Positions 29,522 to 39,926 of a stretch of 64,000 nucleotides of DNA are shown in pieces. This DNA is from Microbacterium sp. KUDC0406 (GTDB lineage: Bacteria; Actinomycetota; Actinomycetes; Actinomycetales; Microbacteriaceae): contig NZ_CP091138.1 of the NCBI RefSeq assembly GCF_021582875.1, positions 2,046,001-2,110,000 on the forward strand, written 5' to 3'. Under the pieces are notes generated by a model. That model saw nothing but the letters and a program-made list of their open reading frames with translations. It was not told the DNA's origin and did no database searches. Within the stretch, counting starts at the first letter, position 1. Every line of letters begins with the position of its first letter. Position numbers and translations under genes: made by a program.

Positions 29522-31177
29522 CTACCGGGCTGCCGCAACACCCTTGTGACCGCTGAGGTGATCCGCGAGCCGCGCGGCGAGCACCGCGGCGAAGAACGTC
29601 GGGTTCGCCTCGGCCGAGGTGGGGAACACGCTGCTCGACGCGATGAACAGGTTCGGAGTGCCGTGCACGCGAAGATCGGCGTCCACGACTCCCTCCCCCG
29701 GTTCCCTGCTCATCCGTGTGGTGCCGATGCTGTGGAACCCGTCCGTCGTCTGCTCCCAGGCGAAGCGCCGCACCGCGTCGGCATCCTCGCCGAGGTACTC
29801 GATCCGGCCGATCCCCGCTGCTCGCAGCTCGGCATCGAGCAGCTCGTGGCAGGCCAGCAGCGAATCGACGTCCTCCTCGAGGAACCGGTAGTCGACGTCG
29901 AGCACCTCATCGCCGTTCGCGTCGACCGACAGCATGAGCCGGCTCTCGGGGTTCGGTAGCTGCTCGCCGTGGTAGTGGATCGCGTATCGGCCGCCCTCAT
30001 TGCGAAGGATGAACCCGGGTTTACGCACTCTCGAGGCGTACCGGCGGCGGAAGATGTCGATGACATCGGCGGCGGCGCGGAACGGACGACGCACGATGTT
30101 CCCGATGTGCTTGCCCACGTGGTACGGACGAGGGCCGACGTGCCGCTGCCTGATCCCCTCGGCGAGGATGAGCCGTCCGATCGGGCGGATCGCCAGCCCC
30201 AGGAAGACCGCCGAGAGCGTCGCGTTGCGGTGCTCGTACTCGTAGAACGGCGGGTTGTCCACGTAGAAGCTCGTATTCAGCACCCGGTGCCGGCGCTGTG
30301 CCTCCTCGGTGAGCGTGAACCGGCGTCGGATGTAGGTTCCGGTGTCGTCCTGCACGAAGTCCAGTTCCGCGACATCCGCTGGATCGTCGAGCACGATGTC
30401 GGCGATGCTGCCGGTGGTGTGCCCCATGTAGTACCGACCCAGCGGGCCGTCTGGCCCGCCGAAGAGTTCGGGCCGGCGACGCTGGATGCTCAGCAGCAGC
30501 CTGGTGATCTCCAGCCCGCCCATCGCAAGCGCATAGGCCCGGGCGCTGAGGCGGACCGTTGCATCCGCATGGCGCACCACGAGTCCGGTCACGGTGCCGC
30601 CCGCGCCGAAGTCGATGTCGGTCAGCCGCGCGTCGAAGAGCGTGTCGATCAGCGGATGCTCCGCTGCGCGACGTCCCAGCCCGCCGGCCAGCTTGGGCTG
30701 CTGCGCCCAGCGCTCGAGATTCGACATGGTGAACTCGGAGAGCCCCGGCAGGTCGGGGCGGTCCGAACGGAACACCGCCGTGCCCGCGTCGAGGTGCCGG
30801 GCGGTCGGCTCGTACCACCGCTGCACGTCGTCGATGCGGATCGGCCAGTCACTGTCGGGTACGTAGTCACGCGGTTCGAAGTCGATCGGTTCGAACGCGA
30901 CGCAGCGTCCGCCCCACATCGCCGAGGTGCCGCCGAGTCCGCGGCGCGTGGTGAGCACCAGCGGCGCGTGACGCGCGTCGTCGACGATGTGCGTGCGCTG
31001 CCCCGGAGCGTCCTCGATGTCGTGCTTCCACGACTCCGCATCCCCGGCATCCACGAGCAGCACCCGGCTGCCCGCATCCGCGGCCTCGATCGCCAGCACC
31101 AACCCCACCGGACCGGCGCCGACCACGCAGATGTCGTAGTCGTTCCCCGGAACCGAATCTGCTTCTCCCACGGTCAC
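29522..31177 (-). CDS. GMC-family FAD-dependent oxidoreductase
   Basis: A 551-residue cytoplasmic flavoenzyme. The FAD-binding motif YDICVVGAGPVGLVLAIEAADAG is near residue 13, and the flavin-attachment-type region GLGGTSAMWGGRCVAF is near residue 80. The C-terminal GMC block is SIGTTRMSREPGEGVVDADLRVHGTPNLFIASSSVFPTSAEANPT, with the His near residue 485 and the Asn in the SAEANPT motif in the expected places. GMC enzymes oxidise alcohol groups of sugars, cholesterol or choline. The GTG start overlaps the stop of the GT2 gene. It is last in a cassette lhgO-GT2-GMC, suggesting oxidation of a glycan or lipid acceptor, not primary metabolism. Confidence 0.87.
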   Translation of the reverse strand: MTVGEADSVPGNDYDICVVGAGPVGLVLAIEAADAGSRVLLVDAGDAESWKHDIEDAPGQRTHIVDDARHAPLVLTTRRGLGGTSAMWGGRCVAFEPIDFEPRDYVPDSDWPIRIDDVQRWYEPTARHLDAGTAVFRSDRPDLPGLSEFTMSNLERWAQQPKLAGGLGRRAAEHPLIDTLFDARLTDIDFGAGGTVTGLVVRHADATVRLSARAYALAMGGLEITRLLLSIQRRRPELFGGPDGPLGRYYMGHTTGSIADIVLDDPADVAELDFVQDDTGTYIRRRFTLTEEAQRRHRVLNTSFYVDNPPFYEYEHRNATLSAVFLGLAIRPIGRLILAEGIRQRHVGPRPYHVGKHIGNIVRRPFRAAADVIDIFRRRYASRVRKPGFILRNEGGRYAIHYHGEQLPNPESRLMLSVDANGDEVLDVDYRFLEEDVDSLLACHELLDAELRAAGIGRIEYLGEDADAVRRFAWEQTTDGFHSIGTTRMSREPGEGVVDADLRVHGTPNLFIASSSVFPTSAEANPTFFAAVLAARLADHLSGHKGVAAAR

Positions 31178-32106
31178 AGAACCCCCTCGCCGCTCTCGCG
31201 GCTCGATCCGTCGCGCTCCCAGTCGCGCGTTCCCCGCATGCGCATCGCCCGTTCTGCCCGGCGACGCGACATGACGGTGAGAAGCGTATACCAGCCGACA
31301 TCGAGCGCGCTCCGCGGACCGCGGATGGATGCCAGCAGCGATCTGCCGCGGGAACCGGCATGCGACGAGATGCCGAGCTCGAGGTAGCCGCGTCGCTGCC
31401 GTGCCAGCACGGCGAGCAGGCCGGCGACGTCGCGAGGCGTGCGCACACGCATCGGCGAGGTGCGCACGACCGTCTTCTCGTCGTCGCTGAACTGCGCGTC
31501 GAACCAGGAGTCGTCGGCCGTGACGGTGGCGAACTGCCCGAACCGCGCGTGCCCGCGCTCGCCGGTCGCGTAACCGCCCGCGCCCCAGAGCCGGCGGGGC
31601 GGTGCGGGGATGCGGCTGCGCGCCCGATAGTAGGAGCGCACCGGGATGCTCGCGCCGATCGCGTCGTAGACGAACGACGGCCGGGCGGCGATGACGTGGC
31701 CTGCTGCGATCGCGTCGAACACCGCGACGATGCTCGCCGGGTCCACCTCGATGTCTGCGTCGAGGTAGATCCGCGGCCAGGTCGTGGCGATCTCATCACC
31801 GTGGTTCAGCGCGGCGATCTTCGACGCCTGCGCGATCTCGTCGACGCGCACGCCGTCGAATCCGCGTGCGACCCGGGCCGTGTCGTCAGTGCACCCGTTG
31901 CACACCACGATCACCTCCACGCCCGGCGTCGCCCGGAGCCGCTCCAGCGATCGCAGCGTCCGTGCGATCACCCCCGCCTCATCGTGGGCCGGGATGATCA
32001 CCGCGCCGACCGCCGCCGACAGATCGGTTCCGGAGGGCGCGGGGATGCTGTCCGCGCGGAAGACGACCGCGCCGTCCTCCGGCAGCTGCGCGGGATGCCT
32101 GGTCAT
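31174..32106 (-). CDS. GT2 glycosyltransferase with C-terminal membrane-proximal region
   Basis: A 310-residue GT-A enzyme: VGAVIIPAHDEAGVIARTLRSLERL near residue 33, VIVVCNGCTDDTARVA, and the DxD-type metal site in PRIYLDADIEVDPAS. The acceptor-side motif (DEKTVVRTSP) follows later. Overall pattern resembles glycosyltransferases of the dolichol-phosphate-mannose/Succinoglycan type but shorter. The ATG overlaps the lhgO stop, and its own stop overlaps the GMC start, so the three genes are coupled. The donor sugar is unknown. Confidence 0.82.
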   Translation of the reverse strand: MTRHPAQLPEDGAVVFRADSIPAPSGTDLSAAVGAVIIPAHDEAGVIARTLRSLERLRATPGVEVIVVCNGCTDDTARVARGFDGVRVDEIAQASKIAALNHGDEIATTWPRIYLDADIEVDPASIVAVFDAIAAGHVIAARPSFVYDAIGASIPVRSYYRARSRIPAPPRRLWGAGGYATGERGHARFGQFATVTADDSWFDAQFSDDEKTVVRTSPMRVRTPRDVAGLLAVLARQRRGYLELGISSHAGSRGRSLLASIRGPRSALDVGWYTLLTVMSRRRAERAMRMRGTRDWERDGSSRESGEGVL

Positions 32107-33301
32107 GCCGCCTCCTCGGCGAGATGGTGCGCGATCACGTACTGCGCGATCGCGATCGAACTGGTCGCGGCCGGCGAGGGCGCGTTGCGCAGCACCGTGA
32201 CGGGACCGACCCGGTCGACGGCGAAGTCGTCGAGCAGCTCACCGCCCCTCCCCCAGGCCTGCGCACGCACCCCGGCCGCCGTCTTGCGCTCGAGATCCGC
32301 CATCGTCAGTTCGGGCACGAAGCGGCGCGCCTTGCGGAAGTACAGCGGCTTGATGAGCGATCCGCTGATCTCGTCCACACCCATACGCCAGTGCTGTTTG
32401 GCGAGCGGCCAGGCACCGGGCCAGCGCAGCGACTCCCAGGTGTCCTTGGGCGAGATCTTCAGCCATCCGTACCCCTCGCGCGCCAAGGCCGGGACGGCGT
32501 TCGGGCCGACGTGCACATCGCCGTAGACCCCGCGGGTGAAGTGCACGCCCAGGAACGGGAAGCGCGGGTCGGGCACCGGGTAGATCATGCCGTTCACGAG
32601 GTGCGCGCGGTCGTGCCGCAGCTGCCAGTACTCGCCGCGGAACGGCAGGATCTTCGGGGACTTATCCGCACCGATGAACTGCGCCACGACGTCGGAGTGC
32701 AGGCCGGCCGCGACGATCACACGATCGAACAGATGCTCCGAGACCGGCGTCGTCACGCGCACCCCTCCGGGCTCGCGACGGATGCCGGTGACCTCGCTCT
32801 GCAGTCGGATGCTGCCGCCTGCGGCCCGCACGTCCTGCGCCATGGCGTCGGTGATGGCCGCGTAGTCCACGACGGCGGTGTGGGGGAGTGGACCGCCGCG
32901 ACACCCGTGGCGTGCGGTTCGATCTCACGCAGCCGCTCGATACCGTCGATGCGCGCGAGGTCGGGTACGCCGTTCGCGATCGATCGGCGCTCGATCTCGG
33001 CGAGTGCCGGCAGCTCGGACTCGTCGACCGCGACCACCAGCTTGCCGACCTCGTGGTAGGGAAGCCCCTTCTCGGCGCAGTAGTCGCGGATCAGGGTGCG
33101 CCCCTGCGCGCACAGTTCGGCCTTCAGCGACCCGGGCGCGTAGTACAGTCCGGCGTGCACGACGCCGGAGTTGCGGCCGGTCTGATGTCGAGCGAGGCGC
33201 GACTCCTTCTCGAGCACGACGACGTCGTCGCCTCGCTGCGCGAGCTCGCGCGCCAGCGCCACTCCGACGATCCCTCCGCCGATGATCCCCATCTTCGCCA
33301 A
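32103..33301 (-). CDS. lhgO: L-2-hydroxyglutarate oxidase-family FAD enzyme, frameshifted
   Basis: About 399 residues. The FAD-binding N-terminus GIIGGGIVGVALARELAQRG is followed by the LhgO/YgaF signature HQTGRNSGVVHAGLYY and the GLPYHEVGKLVVAVDE block. The C-terminal part (ILPFRGEYWQL, VPDPRFPFLGVHFTR) matches the family. The enzyme oxidises L-2-hydroxyglutarate to 2-oxoglutarate with electrons passed to quinones. In this setting the substrate could be another 2-hydroxy acid. The frame breaks at 32882-32886, a run of five G: HSP should continue as HTAVVDYAAITDAMA. One base is missing. The TTG start at 33301 is chosen because GGGGAGGT lies 5 bases upstream; ATG at 33292 is the alternative. 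It is first in the cassette. Confidence 0.85.
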
Positions 33302-33774
33302 GTCAGACCTCCCCAGATCTCCCCGGCTCCCATTGTGGCGTGGTTCGGGACGGACATGCCACTCCCGCCGCCACCCTCCACCAGGTCGTTGAGCGAGGGA
33401 GCGCCAGCGACCTTCACCGGGTCGTTGAGCGAGGGAGCGCCAGCGACCGAGACGAAACGGAGCAACCCCTCCGCAGGAAGGCGTTTCGTCTCGCTCCGCT
33501 CGCTCAACGAGCGAGGGGCCACCCCTCCACCAGGTCGTTGAGCGAGGGAGCGCCAGCGACCGAGACGAAACGCAGCAACCCCTCCGCAGAAGATGAAGGC
33601 GTTTCGTCTCGCTCCGCTCGCTCAACGAGCGAGGAGGCCACCCTCCACCAGGTCGTTGAGCGAGGGAGCGCCAGCGACCGAGACGAAACGGAGCAACCCC
33701 TCCGCAGAAGGTGAAGGCGTTTCGTCTCGCTCCGCTCGCTCAACGACCCGGGAAATCGGGGCGTTTCGGCTCGC
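33302..33774. other. 473-base intergenic region, mostly repeat array
   Basis: Contains the first tandem array of the CGTTGAGCGAG repeat (separate entry) from about 33379, and about 77 bases of ordinary sequence upstream of lhgO (33302-33378) that presumably carries its promoter. No gene is supported here; apparent ORFs on both strands are translations of the repeat. Confidence 0.8.
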
Positions 33775-33785
33775 TCAACGAGCGG
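33379..33785. repeat. Tandem array 1 of palindromic GTCGTTGAGCGAG repeats
   Basis: About three units starting at CCAGGTCGTTGAG near 33380, 33528 and 33644, the last two about 116 bases apart. Each unit has a left arm GGTCGTTGAGCGAGGGAGCG followed by CCAGCGACCGAGACGAAACG. A short spacer (GGAGCAACCCCTCCGCAG) follows. The right arm is CGTTTCGTCTCGCTCCGCTC then GCTCAACGA, an inverted copy, so each unit can fold into a long hairpin. The array closes with a degenerate copy whose TCAACG carries the stop codon of the rmlCD gene on the minus strand. This is a dispersed genomic repeat, not a CRISPR: there are no unique spacers of fixed length. Confidence 0.92.
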
Positions 33786-35160
33786 GCGCGGACAGATACT
33801 CCGCCAGCGACCGGCGCCAGTCGGAGAGGACCAAGCCGGTCGCTTCGATCTTCGACAGGTCGAGCACGCTGCTCCGCGGTCGCGGAGCGATCGGTCCCTC
33901 GGCGTCGGCGTAGTACTCGGCAGTGCTGACCGGGGTCACGCGCACCGGGTCATGCCCGACCGCCGAGAACACCAGCCGCGCGACATCCGACCAGGCCGCC
34001 GGCTCGCCGGTGCCGGTGAGGTCGTACGCACCGTAGGGCGCGTCCGTCGCGAGCAGATGACGGATGCCCCGGGCGAGATCGCCCGTGAACGTGAGACGCC
34101 CGCGCTGATCGTCGACGACGCGGGGCGAGACGCCGCGTTCGGCGAGCGACGCCATGGTCCGCACGAAGTTGTGCCCCTCGCCGATGACCCAGCTGGTGCG
34201 GACGATGTAATGCCGCGGTGCGGTCTGAACGGCCAGATCGCCGGCGGCCTTGGACTGCCCGTACACTCCGAGCGGGCTCAGCGGCGACTCCTCGTCGTAG
34301 AGCTCGGCTGCGCCGTCGAAGACGTAGTCGCTCGAGATATGCACCAGAGTGATCCCGTGGGCTGCCGCGATGCGGGCCAGCGCCGCGGGGCCGGAGGCGT
34401 TCGCCGCCCACGCATCCGTCCGGCCTTCCGGAGTCTCGGCGGCGTCGACGGCGGTGAAGGCGGCGGCATTGATGACCGTGCCGTAGTCGCGCCAGTGCCG
34501 GGCATCCGGGGCGGTGAGGTCGAAGTCGGCGCGGCTCGCGTACTCGAGATGCGGGGCGTCGCCGAGTTCGGCGCGCAGCGCGCGGCCAAGCTGGCCGTCG
34601 GCGCCGAGCACGAGGGTCTTGCGCGGCGGCACCGGCATGACGTCGGCGAGACGTGGATGCGCCCTGTCCTTGTCGGAGAGCACGGCATGCGACAGGGGGA
34701 TCGGCCAGTCCACCGCGGCGGTCTCGTCGGCGAGGTTGAGGAACGAGTACTCGGCGTCGGGTGACCAGTGGTCGTTCACCAGGTAGGCGTAGACGGTGTC
34801 TGGTTCGAGCGTCTGATACGAGTTGCCGACGCCCCGGGGCACGAACACGGCGCGGTCGGGGCCGAGTTCGATCGTGAAGACCTCGCCGAACGACGGGCCG
34901 TCGCGCAGGTCGACCCACGCGCCGAAGATGCGCCCGGATGCCACGGACACGAACTTGTCCCACGGTTCGGCATGGAATCCTCGCGTCGTGCCGGCGGCGG
35001 CGTTGTAGGCGATGCTGTTCTGCACGGGGCCGAAGTCGGGCAGGCCTGCGGCGAGCATCTTCTCGCGCTGCCAGTTCTCCTTGAACCAGCCGCGATTGTC
35101 GCCGTGCACGGGCAGGTCCACGACGAGCAGGCCAGGGATGCGGGTTGGGGTGACGACCAC
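33775..35160 (-). CDS. rmlCD: Fused dTDP-4-dehydrorhamnose 3,5-epimerase and dTDP-4-dehydrorhamnose reductase
   Basis: A bifunctional protein of about 461 residues for the last two steps of dTDP-L-rhamnose synthesis. Residues 1-175 form the RmlC cupin (VHGDNRGWFKENW, QNSIAYNAAAGTTRGFHAEPWDKFVSV with the catalytic His, FVPRGVGNSYQTLEPDTVYAYLVN). From about 185 comes RmlD with the Rossmann motif TLVLGADGQLGRALRAELG. The active-site pattern YGQSKAAGD and the end SDWRRSLAEYLS follow. The GTG at 35160 is the preferred start because everything upstream is repeat. The TGA at 33775 lies inside a repeat copy (CGT TGA). Actinobacterial RmlC-RmlD fusions are known. The neighbours rmlB and rmlA complete the pathway. 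Confidence 0.9.
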   Translation of the reverse strand: MVVTPTRIPGLLVVDLPVHGDNRGWFKENWQREKMLAAGLPDFGPVQNSIAYNAAAGTTRGFHAEPWDKFVSVASGRIFGAWVDLRDGPSFGEVFTIELGPDRAVFVPRGVGNSYQTLEPDTVYAYLVNDHWSPDAEYSFLNLADETAAVDWPIPLSHAVLSDKDRAHPRLADVMPVPPRKTLVLGADGQLGRALRAELGDAPHLEYASRADFDLTAPDARHWRDYGTVINAAAFTAVDAAETPEGRTDAWAANASGPAALARIAAAHGITLVHISSDYVFDGAAELYDEESPLSPLGVYGQSKAAGDLAVQTAPRHYIVRTSWVIGEGHNFVRTMASLAERGVSPRVVDDQRGRLTFTGDLARGIRHLLATDAPYGAYDLTGTGEPAAWSDVARLVFSAVGHDPVRVTPVSTAEYYADAEGPIAPRPRSSVLDLSKIEATGLVLSDWRRSLAEYLSAPAR

Positions 35161-37451
<2,291 letters not shown>

Positions 37452-37500
37452 ACCGCCTATCTTGGCATCCGCCCAGACACTGCACAGGTAGTCTCGTGCC

Positions 37501-38523
37501 GTGCGCATTCTTCTGACCGGCGGTGCCGGCTACATCGGATCCCACGTCGCTCTCGTGCTGCTGCAGGCGGGTCACGATGTGCTGCTGGTCGACGACTTCT
37601 CGAACAGCAGCCGCGAATCCATCGACCGGGTGCAGGACCTCGCGTCGCGCACGATCGACGTCGTCGAATGCGATCTCGCGAACGCGGATGCCGCCCGTGC
37701 GGCGCTCAAGGGCCAGCAGTTCGACGCGGTCATCCACTTCGCCGGGCTGAAGGCCGTCGGCGAGTCGGTCGCGCTGCCCGCGAAGTACTACCGCACCAAC
37801 CTCAACTCCACCCTCAACGTGCTCGACATCATGCGCGAGAAGGGGGTGCGCAAGCTCGTGTTCAGCTCGTCGGCGACCGTGTACGGCACGCCTGCGGAGG
37901 GTGTCGAGCAGCTCGACGAGTCGCAGCCGGTCGGCCAGGGAATCACCAACCCGTATGGCTGGACGAAGGCGTTCAACGAGCAGATCATCCGCGACGTGCA
38001 GGTGGCCTGGCCCGAGTTCGAGGCCGTGCTGCTGCGCTACTTCAACCCGGTCGGGGCGCACCCGTCGGGCCGCATCGGCGAGGATCCGTCGGGCATCCCG
38101 AACAATCTCATGCCGTTCGTCGCGCAGGTGGCTGTGGGCCGCCGCGACCACCTGAACGTGTTCGGCGATCAGTACCCCACGCATGACGGCACCGGCGTGC
38201 GTGACTACATCCACGTGATGGATCTCGCCGAGGGCCACGTCGCCGCCCTCGAGCATCTGAAGGCCGGCGTCGAGACCTACAACCTCGGCTCGGGCGAGGG
38301 GCAGAGCGTGCTCGACGTGGTGAAGGCGTTCCGCGAGGCATCCGGTCGCGAGATCCCCTACGAGGTCGTCGCGCCGCGCGCGGGCGACCTGCCCACCACG
38401 ATCGCCGATCCGACGAAGGCGAACCGCGACCTGCAGTGGCGCACCACCCGCTCGCTCGCGGACGCCTGCCGCGACACCTGGAACTGGCAGTCGCAGAACC
38501 CGAACGGCTTCGCCGGGGAATGA
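37501..38523 (+). CDS. galE: UDP-glucose 4-epimerase
   Basis: Interconverts UDP-glucose and UDP-galactose (possibly also the GlcNAc forms). A 340-residue extended [46 protein letters not shown] and the catalytic Tyr-Lys in [30 protein letters not shown] and [22 protein letters not shown] blocks, diagnostic for GalE, follow. It starts with GTG. The TGA overlaps the ATG of the following VanZ gene. It supplies galactose donor for the surface glycan. Confidence 0.94.
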   Translation: MRILLTGGAGYIGSHVALVLLQAGHDVLLVDDFSNSSRESIDRVQDLASRTIDVVECDLANADAARAALKGQQFDAVIHFAGLKAVGESVALPAKYYRTNLNSTLNVLDIMREKGVRKLVFSSSATVYGTPAEGVEQLDESQPVGQGITNPYGWTKAFNEQIIRDVQVAWPEFEAVLLRYFNPVGAHPSGRIGEDPSGIPNNLMPFVAQVAVGRRDHLNVFGDQYPTHDGTGVRDYIHVMDLAEGHVAALEHLKAGVETYNLGSGEGQSVLDVVKAFREASGREIPYEVVAPRAGDLPTTIADPTKANRDLQWRTTRSLADACRDTWNWQSQNPNGFAGE

Positions 38524-38939
38524 CGCGCATCGCCCGCATCCTGCTGGCGCCGTACCTCGTGTTCGTGCTGCTGCTGACGTGGCTGCCCGCCGAGGATGCG
38601 GGACAGGTGACGGGCATCGTGGCGACGGTCGCGCACCTGCTCGAGCCGGCCGTCCCGTTCGCGGTCGGGTATCCGGTCCTGGAGTTCCTGGCGAACGTCG
38701 CGATGTTCGCCCCGCTCGGCGTGCTGACCGCGCTGGCCTGGCCGCGGATCAGCGCCGGCTGGATCGTCGGGGCGGGCGCGATCCTCAGTGCGGTGATCGA
38801 GCTGGTGCAGCTCGCGATGCCGACGCGGTACTCCACGATCTCCGACGTGATCGCGAACACGCTGGGCATGGCTTCGGGCTGGGTTCTCGTCGCGCTCTGG
38901 CAGCGGCGCTCAGGCGCACGTCGTACGGTGGGGGAATGA
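38520..38939 (+). CDS. VanZ-family membrane protein
   Basis: A 139-residue protein with four predicted helices and the VanZ pattern VLEFLANVAMFAPLGVLTAL near residue 57. ILSAVIELVQLAMPTRYSTISDVIANTLGMASG follows near residue 88. This is the second VanZ protein of the window (the first is at 7142-7627); the two share the same core but differ in flanks. Its start overlaps the galE stop and its stop overlaps the phosphatase start (GGAATGACC), so galE-vanZ-phosphatase reads as one operon. Role in the locus unknown. Confidence 0.85.
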   Translation: MTRIARILLAPYLVFVLLLTWLPAEDAGQVTGIVATVAHLLEPAVPFAVGYPVLEFLANVAMFAPLGVLTALAWPRISAGWIVGAGAILSAVIELVQLAMPTRYSTISDVIANTLGMASGWVLVALWQRRSGARRTVGE

Positions 38940-39628
38940 CCGAGCCCGCTTCGTCCGCGCCCCGCCTCTCCCGACGAGAGCTGCGTCGCCTGCGCGAAGA
39001 GAGCCAGGCGGCATCCGCTGCTCCGGCCGTCCGGCCGACCATCCTGACGGTGTGCACGGGCAACATCTGCCGGTCACCCCTCGCCGAGGTGCTGCTGCGA
39101 GCGCATCTGCCCGAGACGGTGCGGGTACACAGCGCCGGCACCCAGGCCCTGGTCGGACACGGGATGCCCGCGGAAGCCCGCGAACTCGCGGTGCAGCGCG
39201 GTGTGCCCGCCGAGATCGCCGATGCGCACAGCGCCCGGTACCTGGTCGAGCCGATCCTCGCCGAGTCGGATCTGGTGCTGACGATGACGCGCGAGCACCG
39301 CACGCACGTGGTGCAGATGATGCCGTCGCTGATCCGCCGCGCGTTCACGCTGCGCGAGTTCGCGCGGCTGGCGGCGGATGTTCCGGACGAAGAGCTCGCC
39401 GCTGCCGCCGATGAGGCAGGGACGGATGCCGCGCAGCGGCTGCAGGCGCTCGCGCGCGTTGTCGGGGCCCGGCGTGGTCTGGTCGCGGCGTCCGCCGAGG
39501 AGGACGATGTGATCGACCCGTACCGGCGATCGCGCGAGACCTACGAGCTCTCGGCGTCGCAGATCGACCCCGCTCTGGCCGAGGTGGAGCGGGTCACCGC
39601 CCTCGCGCTCGCCCTCCCCGTTCGTTGA
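38936..39628 (+). CDS. Low-molecular-weight protein-tyrosine phosphatase (Wzb-like)
   Basis: Dephosphorylates the tyrosine-rich tail of the Wzc-like kinase encoded just downstream, the usual control loop of capsule chain length. The 230-residue protein has a basic N-terminal extension of about 35 residues (SRRELRRLREESQ). The phosphatase loop CTGNICRSPLAEVLL follows, with the nucleophilic Cys, Arg and Ser, then HSAGTQALVGHGMPAEA. The general-acid Asp is in DVIDPYRRSRETY near residue 192. Its TGA (39626-39628) is formed by the first repeat copy (CGT TGA GCGAG), so the repeat has landed exactly at the 3' end. An insertion of about 30 residues (EELAAAADEAGTDAAQRLQ) precedes the DPYR motif. Confidence 0.9.
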   Translation: MTEPASSAPRLSRRELRRLREESQAASAAPAVRPTILTVCTGNICRSPLAEVLLRAHLPETVRVHSAGTQALVGHGMPAEARELAVQRGVPAEIADAHSARYLVEPILAESDLVLTMTREHRTHVVQMMPSLIRRAFTLREFARLAADVPDEELAAAADEAGTDAAQRLQALARVVGARRGLVAASAEEDDVIDPYRRSRETYELSASQIDPALAEVERVTALALALPVR

Positions 39629-39893
39629 GCGAGGGAGCGCCAGCGACCGAGACGAAACGCTCTCACCTCCCCGGGTCGTTGAGCGAGGGAGCGCCAGCGA
39701 CCGAGACGAAACGCCTTCAGCTGACCTGAACCGTTTCGTCTCGCTCCGCTCGCTCAACGACCACGGGGCATCGCTCCTTCGTCGCTCGCTCAACCACCGG
39801 GAGGGTGAAACCGTTTCGTCTCGCTCCTTCGTCGCTCGCTCAACGACCACGGGGCATCGCTCCTCCTCCGCTCGCTCAACGACCACGGAGGGC
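39620..39893. repeat. Repeat cluster 3 (GTCGTTGAGCGAG), mixed orientations
   Basis: Two copies of CGTTGAGCGAGGGAGCGCCA(GCGACCGAGACGAAACG) at about 39622 and 39675 are followed by inverted copies (CGTTTCGTCTCGCTC...GCTCAACGACCACGGGGCATCGCTCC) at about 39731, 39813 and 39861. CACGGGGCATCGCTCC recurs twice. The cluster fills most of the 298 bases between the phosphatase stop and the Wzc-like start; hairpins formed between direct and inverted copies may act as terminator or mRNA stabiliser. Confidence 0.9.
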
Positions 39894-39898
39894 TCGCG

Positions 39899-39904
39899 TA
39901 AGCT
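39899..39904 (+). promoter_or_regulatory. Possible -10 box of the Wzc-like kinase gene
   Basis: TAAGCT matches TANNNT and lies just after the repeat cluster; GGGAAGGA at 39911-39918 is a good ribosome binding site for the GTG at 39927. The -35 region would fall inside the last repeat. Weak evidence. Confidence 0.25.
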
Positions 39905-39926
39905 CGGGCGGGGAAGGACATCACGA

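Noticed and set aside
33340..33929. Overlapping ORFs of 72-132 codons encoding Ser/Arg-rich proteins in the repeat array
   Set aside because: They are translations of the repeat in several frames (SLSEGAPATETKRSNPS and similar), not genes.
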